Source: Candidatus Ferrigenium altingense (GTDB taxonomy: Bacteria > Pseudomonadota > Gammaproteobacteria > Burkholderiales > Gallionellaceae). From it: a stretch of DNA of 64,000 bases. The stretch covers positions 31,440 to 95,439 of the forward strand of contig JAHRYS010000006.1 of assembly GCA_020621985.1 (NCBI GenBank). Reading direction: 5' to 3'. Below the pieces are notes generated by a model. That model was not told the DNA's origin. It ran no database searches and was given only the letters and a program-made list of their open reading frames with translations. The translations under genes were made by a program, and so were the position numbers. Shown piece after piece: positions 1-8,921 of this stretch; position 1 is the first letter of the stretch; the number at the start of each line of letters is the position of its first letter.

Positions 1-785
1 ACACGCTCAACCTGGTGCGCGCCGATGGTGCGCTGGATTTGTACCACGGCGGGCTGCGCGCGCGCGACCTGAACGGCAACACGCTGTTCGACCACTACGA
101 TTACTCGCATTACTGGGACGTGATCTTCGAGGACGTGAAGCCGTGGTCGTACATGAAGTTTCCATTCCTGCGCAGCCTCGGGCCGGAAACTGGCTGGTAT
201 CGCGTCGGGCCGCTGAGCCGCGTGACGCAGTGCGACTTCATTCCTTCGCCCTTGGCAGAAGCACAGCGCAAGGAATTCATGGCCTTCGACACCGGTCGTG
301 CGGCCGGCGCGACGCTGGCATTTCACTGGGCGCGCATGATCGAGATGTTGCATGCCGCCGAGGTCATCCATGAGTTGCTGCTTGACCCAGACTTGCAGGG
401 CAACGATCTGGTCAACACCGGTAAACGGCAGGAGCGCGGCGTCGGCGTGATCGAGGCGCCGCGCGGCACGCTGATCCACCATTACAAGGTGGACGACAAC
501 GACCAGATCATCCGCTGCAACCTGATCGTCTCCACCACGCACAACAACCAGGCGATGAACGAGGCAATCCGCCAGGTGGCACGGCAATATATCGACGGGC
601 GCAAACTCACCGAAGGTTTGCTCAACCACATCGAAGTCGCGATCCGCGCCTTCGACCCCTGCCTGTCCTGCGCAACTCACGCATTAGGAAAAATGCCGCT
701 GGAAGTGGAATTGCTGGATGCGGAAGGCAGCAGAGTCGATATGCTGACACGCGCGTCGGATGGGGCGTTCTGTTCGCCGGGCTGA
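1..785 (+). CDS. hoxH: [NiFe] hydrogenase large subunit HoxH, C-terminal part (5' end outside window)
   Basis: This is the catalytic large subunit of a NAD-reducing (group 3d) [NiFe] hydrogenase. It carries the Ni-Fe(CN)2CO site in the cytoplasm and works with HoxFUY. The frame is open from the first bases, so about 260 C-terminal codons are present and the gene starts upstream. Near the C-terminus is the L2 motif DPCLSCATHALGKMP, whose two Cys bind the Ni-Fe centre. The His of this motif is the usual cleavage site, and the roughly 34 residues after it would be the peptide removed by HoxW. The DLYHGGLRARD segment near the window start is also typical of HoxH. The stop overlaps the hoxW start by one base. 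Assignment to HoxH rather than another large subunit rests on the motif and on the hoxW/hypX context. Confidence 0.93.
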   Translation, partial: TLNLVRADGALDLYHGGLRARDLNGNTLFDHYDYSHYWDVIFEDVKPWSYMKFPFLRSLGPETGWYRVGPLSRVTQCDFIPSPLAEAQRKEFMAFDTGRAAGATLAFHWARMIEMLHAAEVIHELLLDPDLQGNDLVNTGKRQERGVGVIEAPRGTLIHHYKVDDNDQIIRCNLIVSTTHNNQAMNEAIRQVARQYIDGRKLTEGLLNHIEVAIRAFDPCLSCATHALGKMPLEVELLDAEGSRVDMLTRASDGAFCSPG

Positions 786-1270
786 TGACAGCGCCCATCT
801 TGGTCTTTGCTGTCGGCAACGAATCGCGCGGCGACGATGCGCTGGCACCGCTGCTGCTGCGCGGCCTCGCAGGCTCGGCGGAGGCGGCAGGGCGGGTCGA
901 TCTGATCGAGGATTACCAGTTGCAGGTCGAGCATGTCACCGACCTGCTAAATCGCAGTGCGGTGTTGTTTGTCGACGCCGATATGTCCTGCGCCGAACCG
1001 TTCCATTTTTCAGAAATTGCTGCTGAGCATGACCACAGCTACACCAGTCATGCGATGACCCCGTTCGCGTTGCTGCACACCTACCGTCAGGTGTATGGAA
1101 CAGATGCGCCTCCCGCTTTCCTGCTGCGCATTCGCGGTTACGATTTTGAGCTTGGCAATCCGTTGAGCGATAAGGCAGCGGCCAATCTGGAGGCGGCAAC
1201 GGAGCGGATGCGCGCATTGTGCGCGGAGGACGATCTGCAACGCTGGCGGCAGTGCTTGGTAAATGCATGA
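785..1270 (+). CDS. hoxW: Hydrogenase maturation endopeptidase HoxW
   Basis: This 161-residue protein is a HybD/HoxW-family nickel-dependent endopeptidase that removes the C-terminal extension of the large subunit after nickel insertion. The N-terminal VFAVGNESRGDDALAP matches the family signature GN..RGDD, with an Asp expected to touch Ni. A second acidic/His patch, DYQLQVEH, follows around residue 43, and HAMTP lies mid-protein as in HoxW. The ATG overlaps the hoxH stop (TGATG), indicating translational coupling to its substrate. Length is normal for the family. Confidence 0.9.
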   Translation: MTAPILVFAVGNESRGDDALAPLLLRGLAGSAEAAGRVDLIEDYQLQVEHVTDLLNRSAVLFVDADMSCAEPFHFSEIAAEHDHSYTSHAMTPFALLHTYRQVYGTDAPPAFLLRIRGYDFELGNPLSDKAAANLEAATERMRALCAEDDLQRWRQCLVNA

Positions 1271-1306
1271 TGGGGTAGTAATCTTCGCCTGAATTTCAAT
1301 CCTGCA

Positions 1307-2323
1307 ATGTCGAAAAAAATTTCCATGAAAGAAGGCTACGCGAAAACCCTGGAGTGGCTGAAGACGAACCCCTCCCTGGATGAGCTTTGCGCCAGATACC
1401 CCGGAGAATGGGCGGCGGTGCAACAGGAGATTTCCGCCATTGTCGAGCGCGGTGCTGCGGAAGAATTGAAGGCCTACCTCGAACGCCTGTCCGTACAGGC
1501 AGCGCCGGACAAGCCTTCTTCCGGGAACAGCCAAAAAAACAGGGAAGCCGTCCTGTCGCAATTTATCCGCAGCCGCATGGCACATGAGTCCGTCAAGAAG
1601 CTTTGCCTGTCTACGCTGGCCGCCGATGCGGGTGCAACGAAAGGCAAGCTGCGCTTCAATCTGCTCAATGGTTATATCGCCCAGAGGCTGCTGTTTTCCA
1701 GGGGGCTGGAGCGCAAGCCGGTTTCGCTGTTCTGGTTCCGCCTGTTCTGGCCGCTGGTCTGGCAAAAAAAGCGGCTCATGCCGCTGGTGCAACCGAGGGG
1801 AATCTACTGCTTCTATTCGCGCGAACTGGTTGAGGCGCTGGCCGGGATGATCGCTTCCGGAAGCTGCCTGGAAATCGGCGCTGGAGACGGGACCCTGACG
1901 CGGTTTCTGAAGGATCGGGGTGTCCAGCTAACCGCAACGGACAATCACGGCTGGAATAATACCGTGAAGTATCCCGAATGGGTCATCAAGCTCGATGCCC
2001 GCGAGGCCTTGGCCACTTATTTTCCGCAGGTAGTCATCTGCTCGTGGCCGCCGGCGCAGAACGATTTCGAGCGCCATGTGTTCACTACGCCCAGCGTGCA
2101 GCTTTATATCGTCATCGGCAGCCGCCACCAGTTTGCCTTTGGCAACTGGAAAGACTACCGGCAGCAATCCGCTTTCGAGCTTGAAGAGGACAAGAAGCTG
2201 GGCACGCTGCTGTTACCCCCCGAACTGGAATCCGCCGTCTATGTGTTCCGGCGGAAAAGCAGTCATACGGGCGCCTCTAGAAATTTACTTTTGCGGGATG
2301 AAGCGCAAGGAGCCGCGGAGTGA
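1307..2323 (+). CDS. Unrecognised protein with SAM-methyltransferase-like fold, inside the hydrogenase locus
   Basis: This 338-residue protein is not a family I can name. Residues about 185-205 read CLEIGAGDGTLTRFL, followed by LTATDNHGW, which resemble motif I and the acidic end of strand 2 of class I SAM-dependent methyltransferases. The N-terminal third is helical and charged. The middle contains an aromatic, basic stretch (SLFWFRLFWPLVWQKKR) that could lie against a membrane. It sits 36 bp after hoxW and before hypA in the same orientation, so it may be co-transcribed with the hydrogenase genes, but no hydrogenase role is known to me. The last ~17 codons, including the stop, lie inside a repeat element (2274-2406), so the native C-terminus may have been replaced. 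An alternative start is at codon 7. Confidence 0.6.
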   Translation: MSKKISMKEGYAKTLEWLKTNPSLDELCARYPGEWAAVQQEISAIVERGAAEELKAYLERLSVQAAPDKPSSGNSQKNREAVLSQFIRSRMAHESVKKLCLSTLAADAGATKGKLRFNLLNGYIAQRLLFSRGLERKPVSLFWFRLFWPLVWQKKRLMPLVQPRGIYCFYSRELVEALAGMIASGSCLEIGAGDGTLTRFLKDRGVQLTATDNHGWNNTVKYPEWVIKLDAREALATYFPQVVICSWPPAQNDFERHVFTTPSVQLYIVIGSRHQFAFGNWKDYRQQSAFELEEDKKLGTLLLPPELESAVYVFRRKSSHTGASRNLLLRDEAQGAAE

Positions 2324-2406
2324 GCGACGAAACATATCGGGTAGATAGGCGAGGAGCGAACGAGCACGCGACGCCGCGATTTGCCCGCAAAATGGATTTA
2401 TGGAGG
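2274..2406. repeat. MITE-like element with imperfect terminal inverted repeats
   Basis: The left end (2274-2297) and the reverse complement of the right end (2384-2406) align over about 23 nt and share the inner TTTTGCGGG. The 133-bp element fills the gap between the methyltransferase-like gene and hypA. It encodes the last codons and stop of the upstream gene, and its right end contributes the GGAGG that acts as Shine-Dalgarno for hypA. It has no transposase of its own. Confidence 0.6.
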
Positions 2407-2411
2407 TGTCC

Positions 2412-2753
2412 GTGCATGAGATGTCGCTAGCCGAAAATATGCTGCAACTTATCGAGGATGCGGCGTATCAGCAGGGGTTCACGCGGGTCAAAACGGTGTG
2501 GCTGGAAATCGGCCAACTGGCCTGCGTGGAACAGGAATCCTTGCGTTTCGGCTTCGACGTGGTGACGCGCGGCAGCATCGCGGAACAGGCGCGGCTGGAA
2601 ATCATCGAAACGGCGGGGCAGGGCCGGTGCGGAAAATGTGCGCAAAGTTTTCCGCTGGCCGCGCTTTACGAGTCGTGCCCGGCGTGCGGGAGCTATGATG
2701 TCAAGGTGACCGGCGGCGACGGGATGCGCGTCAAAGAGTTGGAAGTCGAATAA
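2412..2753 (+). CDS. hypA: Hydrogenase nickel incorporation metallochaperone HypA
   Basis: HypA delivers Ni(II) to the hydrogenase large subunit together with HypB. I choose the GTG at 2412 because it gives the canonical N-terminus MHEMSLA, whose His2 is a nickel ligand. An upstream in-frame ATG at 2400 lacks a ribosome binding site, whereas GGAGG lies just ahead of the GTG. The protein is 113 residues. Four Cys in CGKC and CPAC form the structural zinc site. It begins an uninterrupted hyp series on the plus strand, 9 nt ahead of hypB. Confidence 0.92.
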   Translation: MHEMSLAENMLQLIEDAAYQQGFTRVKTVWLEIGQLACVEQESLRFGFDVVTRGSIAEQARLEIIETAGQGRCGKCAQSFPLAALYESCPACGSYDVKVTGGDGMRVKELEVE

Positions 2754-2762
2754 GGAACAGGT

Positions 2763-3578
2763 ATGTGTATTACATGCGGATGTGGGAATGGCCAGACGCT
2801 CATTAACGGAAAGCCGTTGCATAAGCCACGCCAGGATGGTGGGCCGATGCGCTTCCGTTCGCACGAGGCCAAGGCGGAAACGGCTGTGAGCACATCGCGT
2901 ATCGTGAAGCTCGAACAGGATATTCTCGCCAAGAACAACGGTTATGCCGAGGCAAACCGCCGCTACTTGTCAGCATACGGCATCTTCGCGCTCAATCTGG
3001 TATCCAGCCCCGGCTCGGGAAAAACCACCTTGCTGGTGAAAACCATTTTGGCGTTAAACGGCACGCAGCCACTCGCGGTCATCGAGGGCGACCAGCAGAC
3101 CGAGAACGATGCGGCGCGCATCCGCGCCGCCGGTGCGCCGGCGCTGCAAATCAATACCGGCAAAGGCTGTCACCTGGATGCGCAGATGGTCGGCCAGGCC
3201 ATGCAGCAGCTGGGCTTGCAGGATGACAGCCTGCTGCTGATCGAGAACGTCGGTAATCTGGTCTGCCCGGCGAGTTTCGATCTCGGCGAGGCGCACAAGG
3301 TGGTGATCCTGTCGGTGACCGAGGGCGAGGATAAGCCGCTCAAATATCCCGACATGTTTAGCGCGGCAGATCTGATGCTGCTCAACAAATGCGACCTGCT
3401 GCCGCATCTGGAGTTCGACGCCGATCTCGCCATCGAATACGCGCATCGCATCAACCCCAGGCTGCAAGTGATCCGCATCTCGGCAATTAGCGGCGAAGGT
3501 ATGACGGAATGGCTGGAGTGGATCAGGGAAGGCTGCTGCAATGCGGCTGCCGCGAAACCGGAAGCGTCGCTTGGATAA
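2763..3578 (+). CDS. hypB: Hydrogenase nickel-insertion GTPase HypB
   Basis: This SIMIBI-class GTPase drives nickel transfer from HypA to the large subunit. The N-terminus [10 protein letters not shown] is the high-affinity metal motif seen in E. coli-type HypB. The P-loop SPGSGKTT is at residues 82-89, the metal-site pair Cys-His in GKGCHLDA is at about 136-137, and NKCD for guanine recognition is at about 208-211. There is no poly-His storage stretch, so this is the non-storage form. At 271 residues it has normal length. Its 3' end overlaps the hypF start by 38 bp in another frame. Confidence 0.95.
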   Translation: MCITCGCGNGQTLINGKPLHKPRQDGGPMRFRSHEAKAETAVSTSRIVKLEQDILAKNNGYAEANRRYLSAYGIFALNLVSSPGSGKTTLLVKTILALNGTQPLAVIEGDQQTENDAARIRAAGAPALQINTGKGCHLDAQMVGQAMQQLGLQDDSLLLIENVGNLVCPASFDLGEAHKVVILSVTEGEDKPLKYPDMFSAADLMLLNKCDLLPHLEFDADLAIEYAHRINPRLQVIRISAISGEGMTEWLEWIREGCCNAAAAKPEASLG

Positions 3579-4686
3579 AACCATTGCTTTGCCGTTTTCC
3601 GGGCCGTCCGTTCTGGCCTGCGGAGCATGGCTGAAAAACACGGTCTGTGTGACGCGCGGCAACGAGGCATACGTCTCGCAACTGATCGGTGATCTGGATA
3701 GCGCCGCAGCACGGAAGATGCTCGACGACACCGTGGCGCGCCTGTGCCACGAACTCGATGTGCAGCCCGAGGTCGTGGCGCACGACCTGCATCCCGATTT
3801 CTACAGCACCCAGTTTGCGCAAACTTATGCAGCGCAGCGCGGCCTGCCGGTGATCGCCGTGCAGCACCATCACGCGCATATCGCCGCGATCTGTGCCGAG
3901 CATCACATCAACGATTCCGTACTCGGGCTGGCGCTGGATGGCGTGGGGCTGGGTGCCGATGACACACCGTGGGGTGGCGAACTGTTGCGCGCGGAGGGTG
4001 CGGAGTTTGATCGTCTGGGGCACCTGGCGCCGCTCCGCCTGCCCGGCGGCGACCGCGCCGCGCGCGAACCGTGGCGCATGGCGGCGGCGGTGCTGTTCCA
4101 ACTGGGGCGTGGCGACGAAATTGCGCAACGCTTTTCCAACCAGCCGGGAGCGCAGACGGTAGCGGCAATGCTGCAACGCAACCTGAACTGCCCGATCACC
4201 TCCAGCACCGGGCGGCTGTTCGATACCGCCGCTGGACTGCTCGGCGTGAACGAGATACAGGCTTTCGAGGCGCAGGCCGCGATCCAGTTGCAGGAATTGG
4301 CGCAGCGCCACGGGCAGGTCGCCTCGCTGGAGGATGGTTTCCAGATCGACGAAAATGGCGTACTGGATTTTGCACCGTTGCTTGCGGTACTGGCCGATTA
4401 CCCCAAAGCAAACAATGGCGTTGGTCATGGCGCGGCACTGTTCCATGCCACGCTCGCCGCAGGCTTGGCCGAGTGGGTGGGGCGCGCCGCCCGCCGACAC
4501 AACATCGCTCATGTCGCACTGGGCGGCGGCTGCTTCCACAATGATATTCTGTTGCGTATCCTGTCCGACAGGCTTGCCGTGCAAGGGCTGCGGGTGCTGA
4601 CGGCACAGCAGATGCAGCCCAATGACAGCGCGATTGCGCTCGGGCAGGCATGGGTCGTGCTGCAATCCGTTAAACAAGGAATCTAA
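3541..4686 (+). CDS. hypF: Short HypF: Kae1-like carbamoyltransferase domain only
   Basis: HypF normally (about 750 residues) converts carbamoyl phosphate to carbamoyl-AMP and passes the carbamoyl group to HypE for the CN ligands. Here only the C-terminal Kae1-like domain is present (381 residues): [10 protein letters not shown], the metal-binding QHHHAH at 108-113, DGVGLG at 133-138, a GGGCFHN loop and a C-terminal [10 protein letters not shown] segment. The N-terminal acylphosphatase, the Cys-rich zinc fingers and the YrdC-like domain are missing. There is no room for them upstream, because hypB overlaps the start, so this is not a local frameshift. A similar truncated HypF1 is known in Cupriavidus necator beside a full HypF2 (from memory). 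A complementing full-length HypF would be expected elsewhere in the genome. Confidence 0.88.
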   Translation: MRLPRNRKRRLDKTIALPFSGPSVLACGAWLKNTVCVTRGNEAYVSQLIGDLDSAAARKMLDDTVARLCHELDVQPEVVAHDLHPDFYSTQFAQTYAAQRGLPVIAVQHHHAHIAAICAEHHINDSVLGLALDGVGLGADDTPWGGELLRAEGAEFDRLGHLAPLRLPGGDRAAREPWRMAAAVLFQLGRGDEIAQRFSNQPGAQTVAAMLQRNLNCPITSSTGRLFDTAAGLLGVNEIQAFEAQAAIQLQELAQRHGQVASLEDGFQIDENGVLDFAPLLAVLADYPKANNGVGHGAALFHATLAAGLAEWVGRAARRHNIAHVALGGGCFHNDILLRILSDRLAVQGLRVLTAQQMQPNDSAIALGQAWVVLQSVKQGI

Positions 4687-4688
4687 AT

Positions 4689-4916
4689 ATGTGCCTCGCG
4701 ATTCCCGCCTGCGTCGAACAGCTTGTTGCCGGAGACAGCGCCGTCGTCAATCTCGGCGGGGTGCGCAAGGAAATATCGCTGGCGTTGGTCGAGGATATCG
4801 CGGTCGGCGATTATGTGATCGTGCATGTCGGGTTCGCCCTGCAGAAGCTCGACCCGGAAGAAGCGGCGCAGACGCTCGCGCTGTTTGCGGAAATCGGCGA
4901 AGCCGCTCCAGAATGA
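4689..4916 (+). CDS. hypC: Hydrogenase maturation chaperone HypC
   Basis: This is a small (75 residues) chaperone that carries the Fe(CN)2CO unit with HypD and delivers it to the large subunit. The N-terminal MCLAIP is diagnostic, and Cys2 is the essential iron-binding residue after Met removal. The beta-barrel pattern [15 protein letters not shown] and [16 protein letters not shown] are family hallmarks. It lies 2 nt after hypF and overlaps the hypD start by 4 nt (ATGA type), so HypC and HypD, which act as a complex, are translationally coupled. Confidence 0.95.
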   Translation: MCLAIPACVEQLVAGDSAVVNLGGVRKEISLALVEDIAVGDYVIVHVGFALQKLDPEEAAQTLALFAEIGEAAPE

Positions 4917-6040
4917 AATACGTCGATGAATTCCGCGACGGCGCGCTGGCTAAAAACATCGCTGCGAACATCGCGCGCGAAGCCGATCCGCGCCGCAGCT
5001 ACTACCTGATGGAATTCTGCGGCGGGCATACCCACGCGATCTCGCGCTACGGCATCGCCGACCTGCTGCCCGCCAATGTGCGCATGATCCACGGCCCCGG
5101 CTGCCCGGTGTGCGTGTTGCCGGCGGGGCGGGTGGAGAATGCCATCCGGCTCGCGCAAGAGCCGGGGCTGATCCTGTGCTGTTACGGCGACCTGTTGCGC
5201 GTGCCTGCCGCCAATGGCATGAGCCTGTTGAAGGCCAAGGCGCGCGGCGCGGATGTGCGCATGGTGTATTCCAGCGCCGATGCGGTAAAGATCGCACAGG
5301 AAAATTCGCAACAGCAGGTGGTATTTTTTGCCATCGGCTTCGAGACCACCACACCGCCGACGGCGGTGGCGATCAGACAGGCGCAGGCGCTCGGCCTGAA
5401 AAATTTCAGCGTGTTCTGCAACCACGTACTGACCCCGTCGGCGATTTCGCATATCCTGCAATCGCCTGAAATACGCCAGCTTGGCGTGTTGACACTGGAC
5501 GGTTTCATCGGCCCGGCGCATGTCTCGACGGTGATCGGCAGCCGCCCTTACGAATATTTCGCCGAGGAGTTCCAGAAGCCGGTGGTGATCGCCGGGTTCG
5601 AGCCGCTCGACGTGATGCAGGCGATCCTGATGCTGGTGCGCCAGCTGAACGGAGGCCGCGCCGAAGTGGAAAACGAATTCTCCCGCGCGGTGACGCGCGA
5701 CGGCAACGTCAAGGCGCAACTGCTGGTCGCGGAAGTTTTCGAGTTGCGCCGCGTGTTCGAATGGCGCGGGCTTGGATTGATTCCTTACAGCGCGTTGCGC
5801 ATCAAGGCGCAATATGCCGACTATGATGCCGAACTGCGCTTCAAAGTGCCGCCGCTGTCGATCCCAGACAACAGGGCATGCGAATGCGGCGCGATCCTGC
5901 GCGGCGTGAAGCGGCCGCAGGACTGCAAACTGTTCGGCACGGCCTGCACGCCGGACAACCCAGTCGGCTCGTGCATGGTATCGAGCGAAGGCGCGTGTGC
6001 GGCGCATTACAGCTATGGAAGATTTCGGGAGGCTGCTTGA
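4913..6040 (+). CDS. hypD: Hydrogenase Fe-ligand assembly scaffold HypD
   Basis: HypD is the [4Fe-4S] scaffold on which iron receives CN and CO ligands, working with HypC and HypE. I place the start at the ATG overlapping the hypC stop, giving 375 residues, the usual length. A longer open frame upstream is not used. Visible motifs are FCGGHTHAI near residue 33, [10 protein letters not shown] near 60, [12 protein letters not shown] near 145, [10 protein letters not shown], and the C-terminal cluster region with CECG, CKLFG.AC and [11 protein letters not shown]. All expected cysteines are present. Confidence 0.95.
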   Translation: MKYVDEFRDGALAKNIAANIAREADPRRSYYLMEFCGGHTHAISRYGIADLLPANVRMIHGPGCPVCVLPAGRVENAIRLAQEPGLILCCYGDLLRVPAANGMSLLKAKARGADVRMVYSSADAVKIAQENSQQQVVFFAIGFETTTPPTAVAIRQAQALGLKNFSVFCNHVLTPSAISHILQSPEIRQLGVLTLDGFIGPAHVSTVIGSRPYEYFAEEFQKPVVIAGFEPLDVMQAILMLVRQLNGGRAEVENEFSRAVTRDGNVKAQLLVAEVFELRRVFEWRGLGLIPYSALRIKAQYADYDAELRFKVPPLSIPDNRACECGAILRGVKRPQDCKLFGTACTPDNPVGSCMVSSEGACAAHYSYGRFREAA

Positions 6041-6053
6041 TGAGTGAAATATC

Positions 6054-6104
6054 GTAGGGTGCATTCCATGCACCATTGCTATTGGTGCATGGAATGCACC
6101 CTAC
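6054..6104. repeat. Perfect 22-bp-stem palindrome between hypD and hypE (GTAGGGTGCAT family)
   Basis: The arms 6054-6075 and 6083-6104 are exact inverse complements, with a 7-nt loop. It carries GTAGGGTGCAT outward-in on both sides. A shorter member of the same family is at 27457-27483. Placed between two operon genes, the hairpin could stabilise or attenuate mRNA. It has no T-tract, so it is not a standard terminator. Confidence 0.85.
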
Positions 6105-6145
6105 ATAAGTTACAGTTGTTTTGAAAGATAAGTGGAATAAAAACG

Positions 6146-7195
6146 ATGAGCACAATTAAACCCAACTACACGCGCCCGCTTGATTTCAAGCAGGGCCGCG
6201 TGGACATGACCCACGGCAGCGGCGGGCGGGCGATGGCGCAGCTCATCGACGAGCTATTCGTGGCGGCGTTCGACAACGAGTTCCTGCGCCAGATGAACGA
6301 CCAGGCGCGCTTCCCCGCGCCACAGGGGCGCATGGTGATGTCCACCGACAGTCATGTGGTATCACCGCTGTTCTTTCCGGGCGGCGATATCGGCTGCCTC
6401 TCGGTGCACGGCACGATCAACGACGTGGCGATGTCGGGTGCAAAGCCGCTGTATCTTTCCGCCAGCTTCATTCTGGAAGAAGGCTTCCCGCTTGCTGACC
6501 TGAAGCGCATCGTCGAATCGATGGCGCGAGCGGCGCACGGCGCCGGTGTGCCCATCGTCACAGGCGACACCAAAGTGGTGGAGCAGGGCAAGGGTGACGG
6601 CGTGTTCATCACCACCACCGGCATCGGCGTGGTGCCGGATGGCGTCAACATCTCCGGCGAACGCGCCCGCCCGGGCGACAAGATACTGGTGTCCGGGACG
6701 TTGGGTGACCACGGTGTCGCGGTGATGTCGTTGCGCGAAAACCTGACCTTCCACACCAGCATCCAGTCCGACACGGCGGCATTGCACGGGCTGGTGGCGG
6801 CGATGGTCGCGGCAGTGCATGACATCCATGTGCTGCGCGACCCGACGCGCGGCGGGCTCGCCACCACGCTCAACGAGATTGCGCGCCAGTCGGCGGTGGG
6901 CATGATGCTGCATGAAGACCAATTGCCGATCCGCGAGCAGGTCAGGGCGGCATGCGAATTCCTCGGCCTCGATCCGCTCTACGTCGCCAACGAAGGCAAG
7001 CTCGCGGCGATCTGTGCGCCAGAGGATGCAGAGCGGCTGTTGCAGGCGATGCGCGCACACCCGCTGGGATGCGATGCCGCCGTGGTGGGCGAGGTGATCG
7101 AAGACCCGCACCATTTCGTGCAGATGGAGACCGCGTTCGGCGGGCGGCGCGTCGTTGACTGGCTGACGGGCGAGCAGCTGCCTCGAATCTGTTGA
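6146..7195 (+). CDS. hypE: Hydrogenase maturation carbamoyl dehydratase HypE
   Basis: HypE accepts a carbamoyl group from HypF on its C-terminal cysteine and dehydrates it with ATP to a thiocyanate, the CN donor for iron. The protein (349 residues) ends with the canonical PRIC tail. The PurM/AIRS-like ATP-binding fold is visible from DMTHGSGGRAMAQLI near residue 20, STDSHVVSPLFFPGGDIG near 68, VTGDTKVVEQGKGDG near 138 and DPTRGGLATTLNEIA near 230. It is separated from hypD by the 6054-6104 hairpin rather than by overlap, unlike the preceding genes. Confidence 0.95.
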   Translation: MSTIKPNYTRPLDFKQGRVDMTHGSGGRAMAQLIDELFVAAFDNEFLRQMNDQARFPAPQGRMVMSTDSHVVSPLFFPGGDIGCLSVHGTINDVAMSGAKPLYLSASFILEEGFPLADLKRIVESMARAAHGAGVPIVTGDTKVVEQGKGDGVFITTTGIGVVPDGVNISGERARPGDKILVSGTLGDHGVAVMSLRENLTFHTSIQSDTAALHGLVAAMVAAVHDIHVLRDPTRGGLATTLNEIARQSAVGMMLHEDQLPIREQVRAACEFLGLDPLYVANEGKLAAICAPEDAERLLQAMRAHPLGCDAAVVGEVIEDPHHFVQMETAFGGRRVVDWLTGEQLPRIC

Positions 7196-7207
7196 GTAAA
7201 TGACGTC

Positions 7208-8917
7208 GTGAAAATCCTGTTCCTCACCCACAGCTTCAACAGCCTCGCGCAGCGCCTGTACATCGAGCTGGTGCGGCGCGGGCATGAGGTGTCCATCGAG
7301 TTCGATATCAACGATGCGGTCACGACGCAGGCGGTTGAGCTTTATCGGCCCGAGCTGATCGTCGCACCGTTTCTCAAGCGCGCGATCCCCGAAGCGCTGT
7401 GGCGCAACCACACCTGTTTCGTGGTGCATCCCGGCATCGTCGGCGACCGCGGGCCGTCGGCGCTGGACTGGGCGATCATGCGCGATTGCGCGGAATGGGG
7501 CGTCACGGTGTTGCAGGCGAACGGCGAAATGGATGCGGGCGACATCTGGGCGGCGGAAACCTTCCCGATGCGGCTGGCGAAGAAGAGCAGCCTGTACCGC
7601 AACGAGGTGGTCGAGGCGGCGGTGCGCGTGGTGCTGGCGGCGGTGGAGCGTTTTCAGTCGGGCACATTCAAACCGACGCCACTGGATTATTCCCGCCCTG
7701 AGGTGCTTGGCCGGTTGCATGTGCCGATCAAACAGGCTGACCGCGCCATCGACTGGCGCCGCGACGACACGCGCACGGTGTTGAAAAAAATCCACGCCGC
7801 CGATGGATTTCCGGGGGTGCTCGACACGCTGTGCGGCGGTGAGTATTACCTGTTCGATGCCTGCGCCGAGGACGCGCTGCGCGGCAGCGAGCCGGGCACG
7901 ATCATCGCCAAACGCAACGGCGCGATCTGCCGCGCCACGCTCGACGGCGCGGTGTGGGTCGGCCACCTGAAGCGCAAGGCCGAAGGCGAACTTGCGCTCA
8001 AGTTACCCGCCGTCCTGGCGCTGGGCGAGCATCTCACCGACGTGCCGGAAGTCCCGCTCGATCCGTTCACGACATGCGCTGGCGAAACTTATCGCGACAT
8101 CTGGTTCGAACAAAAAAATAACGTAGGTTACCTGCATTTCGATTTTTACAACGGCGCGATGAGCAGTGCGCAGTGCGAGCGGCTGCGCGACGCTTATCTG
8201 GCCGCCATTCGGCGCGATGTGCGCGTGATCGTGCTGATGGGCGGCGCGGATTTCTGGTCGAACGGCATCCATCTCAACTGCATCGAGGCTGCCGCCAGCC
8301 CGGCGGATGAGTCCTGGCGCAACATCAACGCGATGAACGACCTGATGCGCGCCATCGTTACCACCGGCAGCCAGCTCACCATCGCCGCGTTGCAGGGCAA
8401 TGCCGGGGCAGGGGGCGTATTCCTGTCGCTGGCGGCGGATCACGTCTATGCGCGCGAGGGCGTGGTGTTCAACCCGCACTACAAGGGCATGGGCAACCTG
8501 TATGGCTCGGAATACTGGACCTACCTGCTGCCGGGGCGTGTCGGCGAGGTGAGGGCGGCGGCGCTGACGCAGAACCGCCTGCCGGTAGGCGCGGCGGAGG
8601 CGCACGAGATGGGATTGATCGACGGCTGTTTCGGAGCTGACCGGGAAGATTTTGTCGCAAGGATCGAACAGCTCGCCGAAGGGCTGGCCGCCAGCCCGGA
8701 CTACCCCGCGCTATTGCGGGAGAAGGTTGCCCGGCGCGAGCGCGACGAGCGGGAAAAGCCGCTGGATGCCTACCGTGCCGAAGAACTGCAACACATGAAA
8801 CTCAATTTCTACGGCTTCGACCCCAGCTACCACGTGGCGCGCTACAACTTCGTCTACAAGATCCCGCACGCTTGGACGCCGCTGTATCTGGCGCGGCACC
8901 GGCGTATTGCGAGTTGA
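7208..8917 (+). CDS. hypX: HypX/HoxX, CO-ligand-forming maturation enzyme
   Basis: This two-domain enzyme supplies the active-site CO under aerobic conditions. In the family, the N-terminal formyl-THF transferase-like half makes formyl-CoA and the C-terminal crotonase-like half decarbonylates it to CO. The GTG start at 7208 gives MKILFLTHSFNSLAQRL. HPGIVGDRGPSALDWAI at about 77-93 is the formyltransferase signature. A crotonase core with GNAGAGGVFLSLAADHVYAR and GMGNLYGSEYW lies around 400-440. At 569 residues it is full length. It starts 12 nt after hypE and closes the maturation operon. HypX occurs with hydrogenases matured in air, so the host probably makes this enzyme in oxic or microoxic conditions. 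Confidence 0.93.
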   Translation: MKILFLTHSFNSLAQRLYIELVRRGHEVSIEFDINDAVTTQAVELYRPELIVAPFLKRAIPEALWRNHTCFVVHPGIVGDRGPSALDWAIMRDCAEWGVTVLQANGEMDAGDIWAAETFPMRLAKKSSLYRNEVVEAAVRVVLAAVERFQSGTFKPTPLDYSRPEVLGRLHVPIKQADRAIDWRRDDTRTVLKKIHAADGFPGVLDTLCGGEYYLFDACAEDALRGSEPGTIIAKRNGAICRATLDGAVWVGHLKRKAEGELALKLPAVLALGEHLTDVPEVPLDPFTTCAGETYRDIWFEQKNNVGYLHFDFYNGAMSSAQCERLRDAYLAAIRRDVRVIVLMGGADFWSNGIHLNCIEAAASPADESWRNINAMNDLMRAIVTTGSQLTIAALQGNAGAGGVFLSLAADHVYAREGVVFNPHYKGMGNLYGSEYWTYLLPGRVGEVRAAALTQNRLPVGAAEAHEMGLIDGCFGADREDFVARIEQLAEGLAASPDYPALLREKVARRERDEREKPLDAYRAEELQHMKLNFYGFDPSYHVARYNFVYKIPHAWTPLYLARHRRIAS

Positions 8918-8921
8918 GCTT

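Noticed and set aside
3541..4686. hypF as a frameshifted pseudogene
   Set aside because: The sequence upstream codes for intact hypB and no N-terminal HypF remnants are seen; the Kae1-like domain is open from end to end with intact motifs.
4811..6076. Long minus-strand frame opposite hypD, and the plus-strand extension of hypD to 4622
   Set aside because: The former is a shadow. The latter adds Arg-rich residues overlapping hypC; the ATG at 4913 gives the canonical HypD N-terminus.
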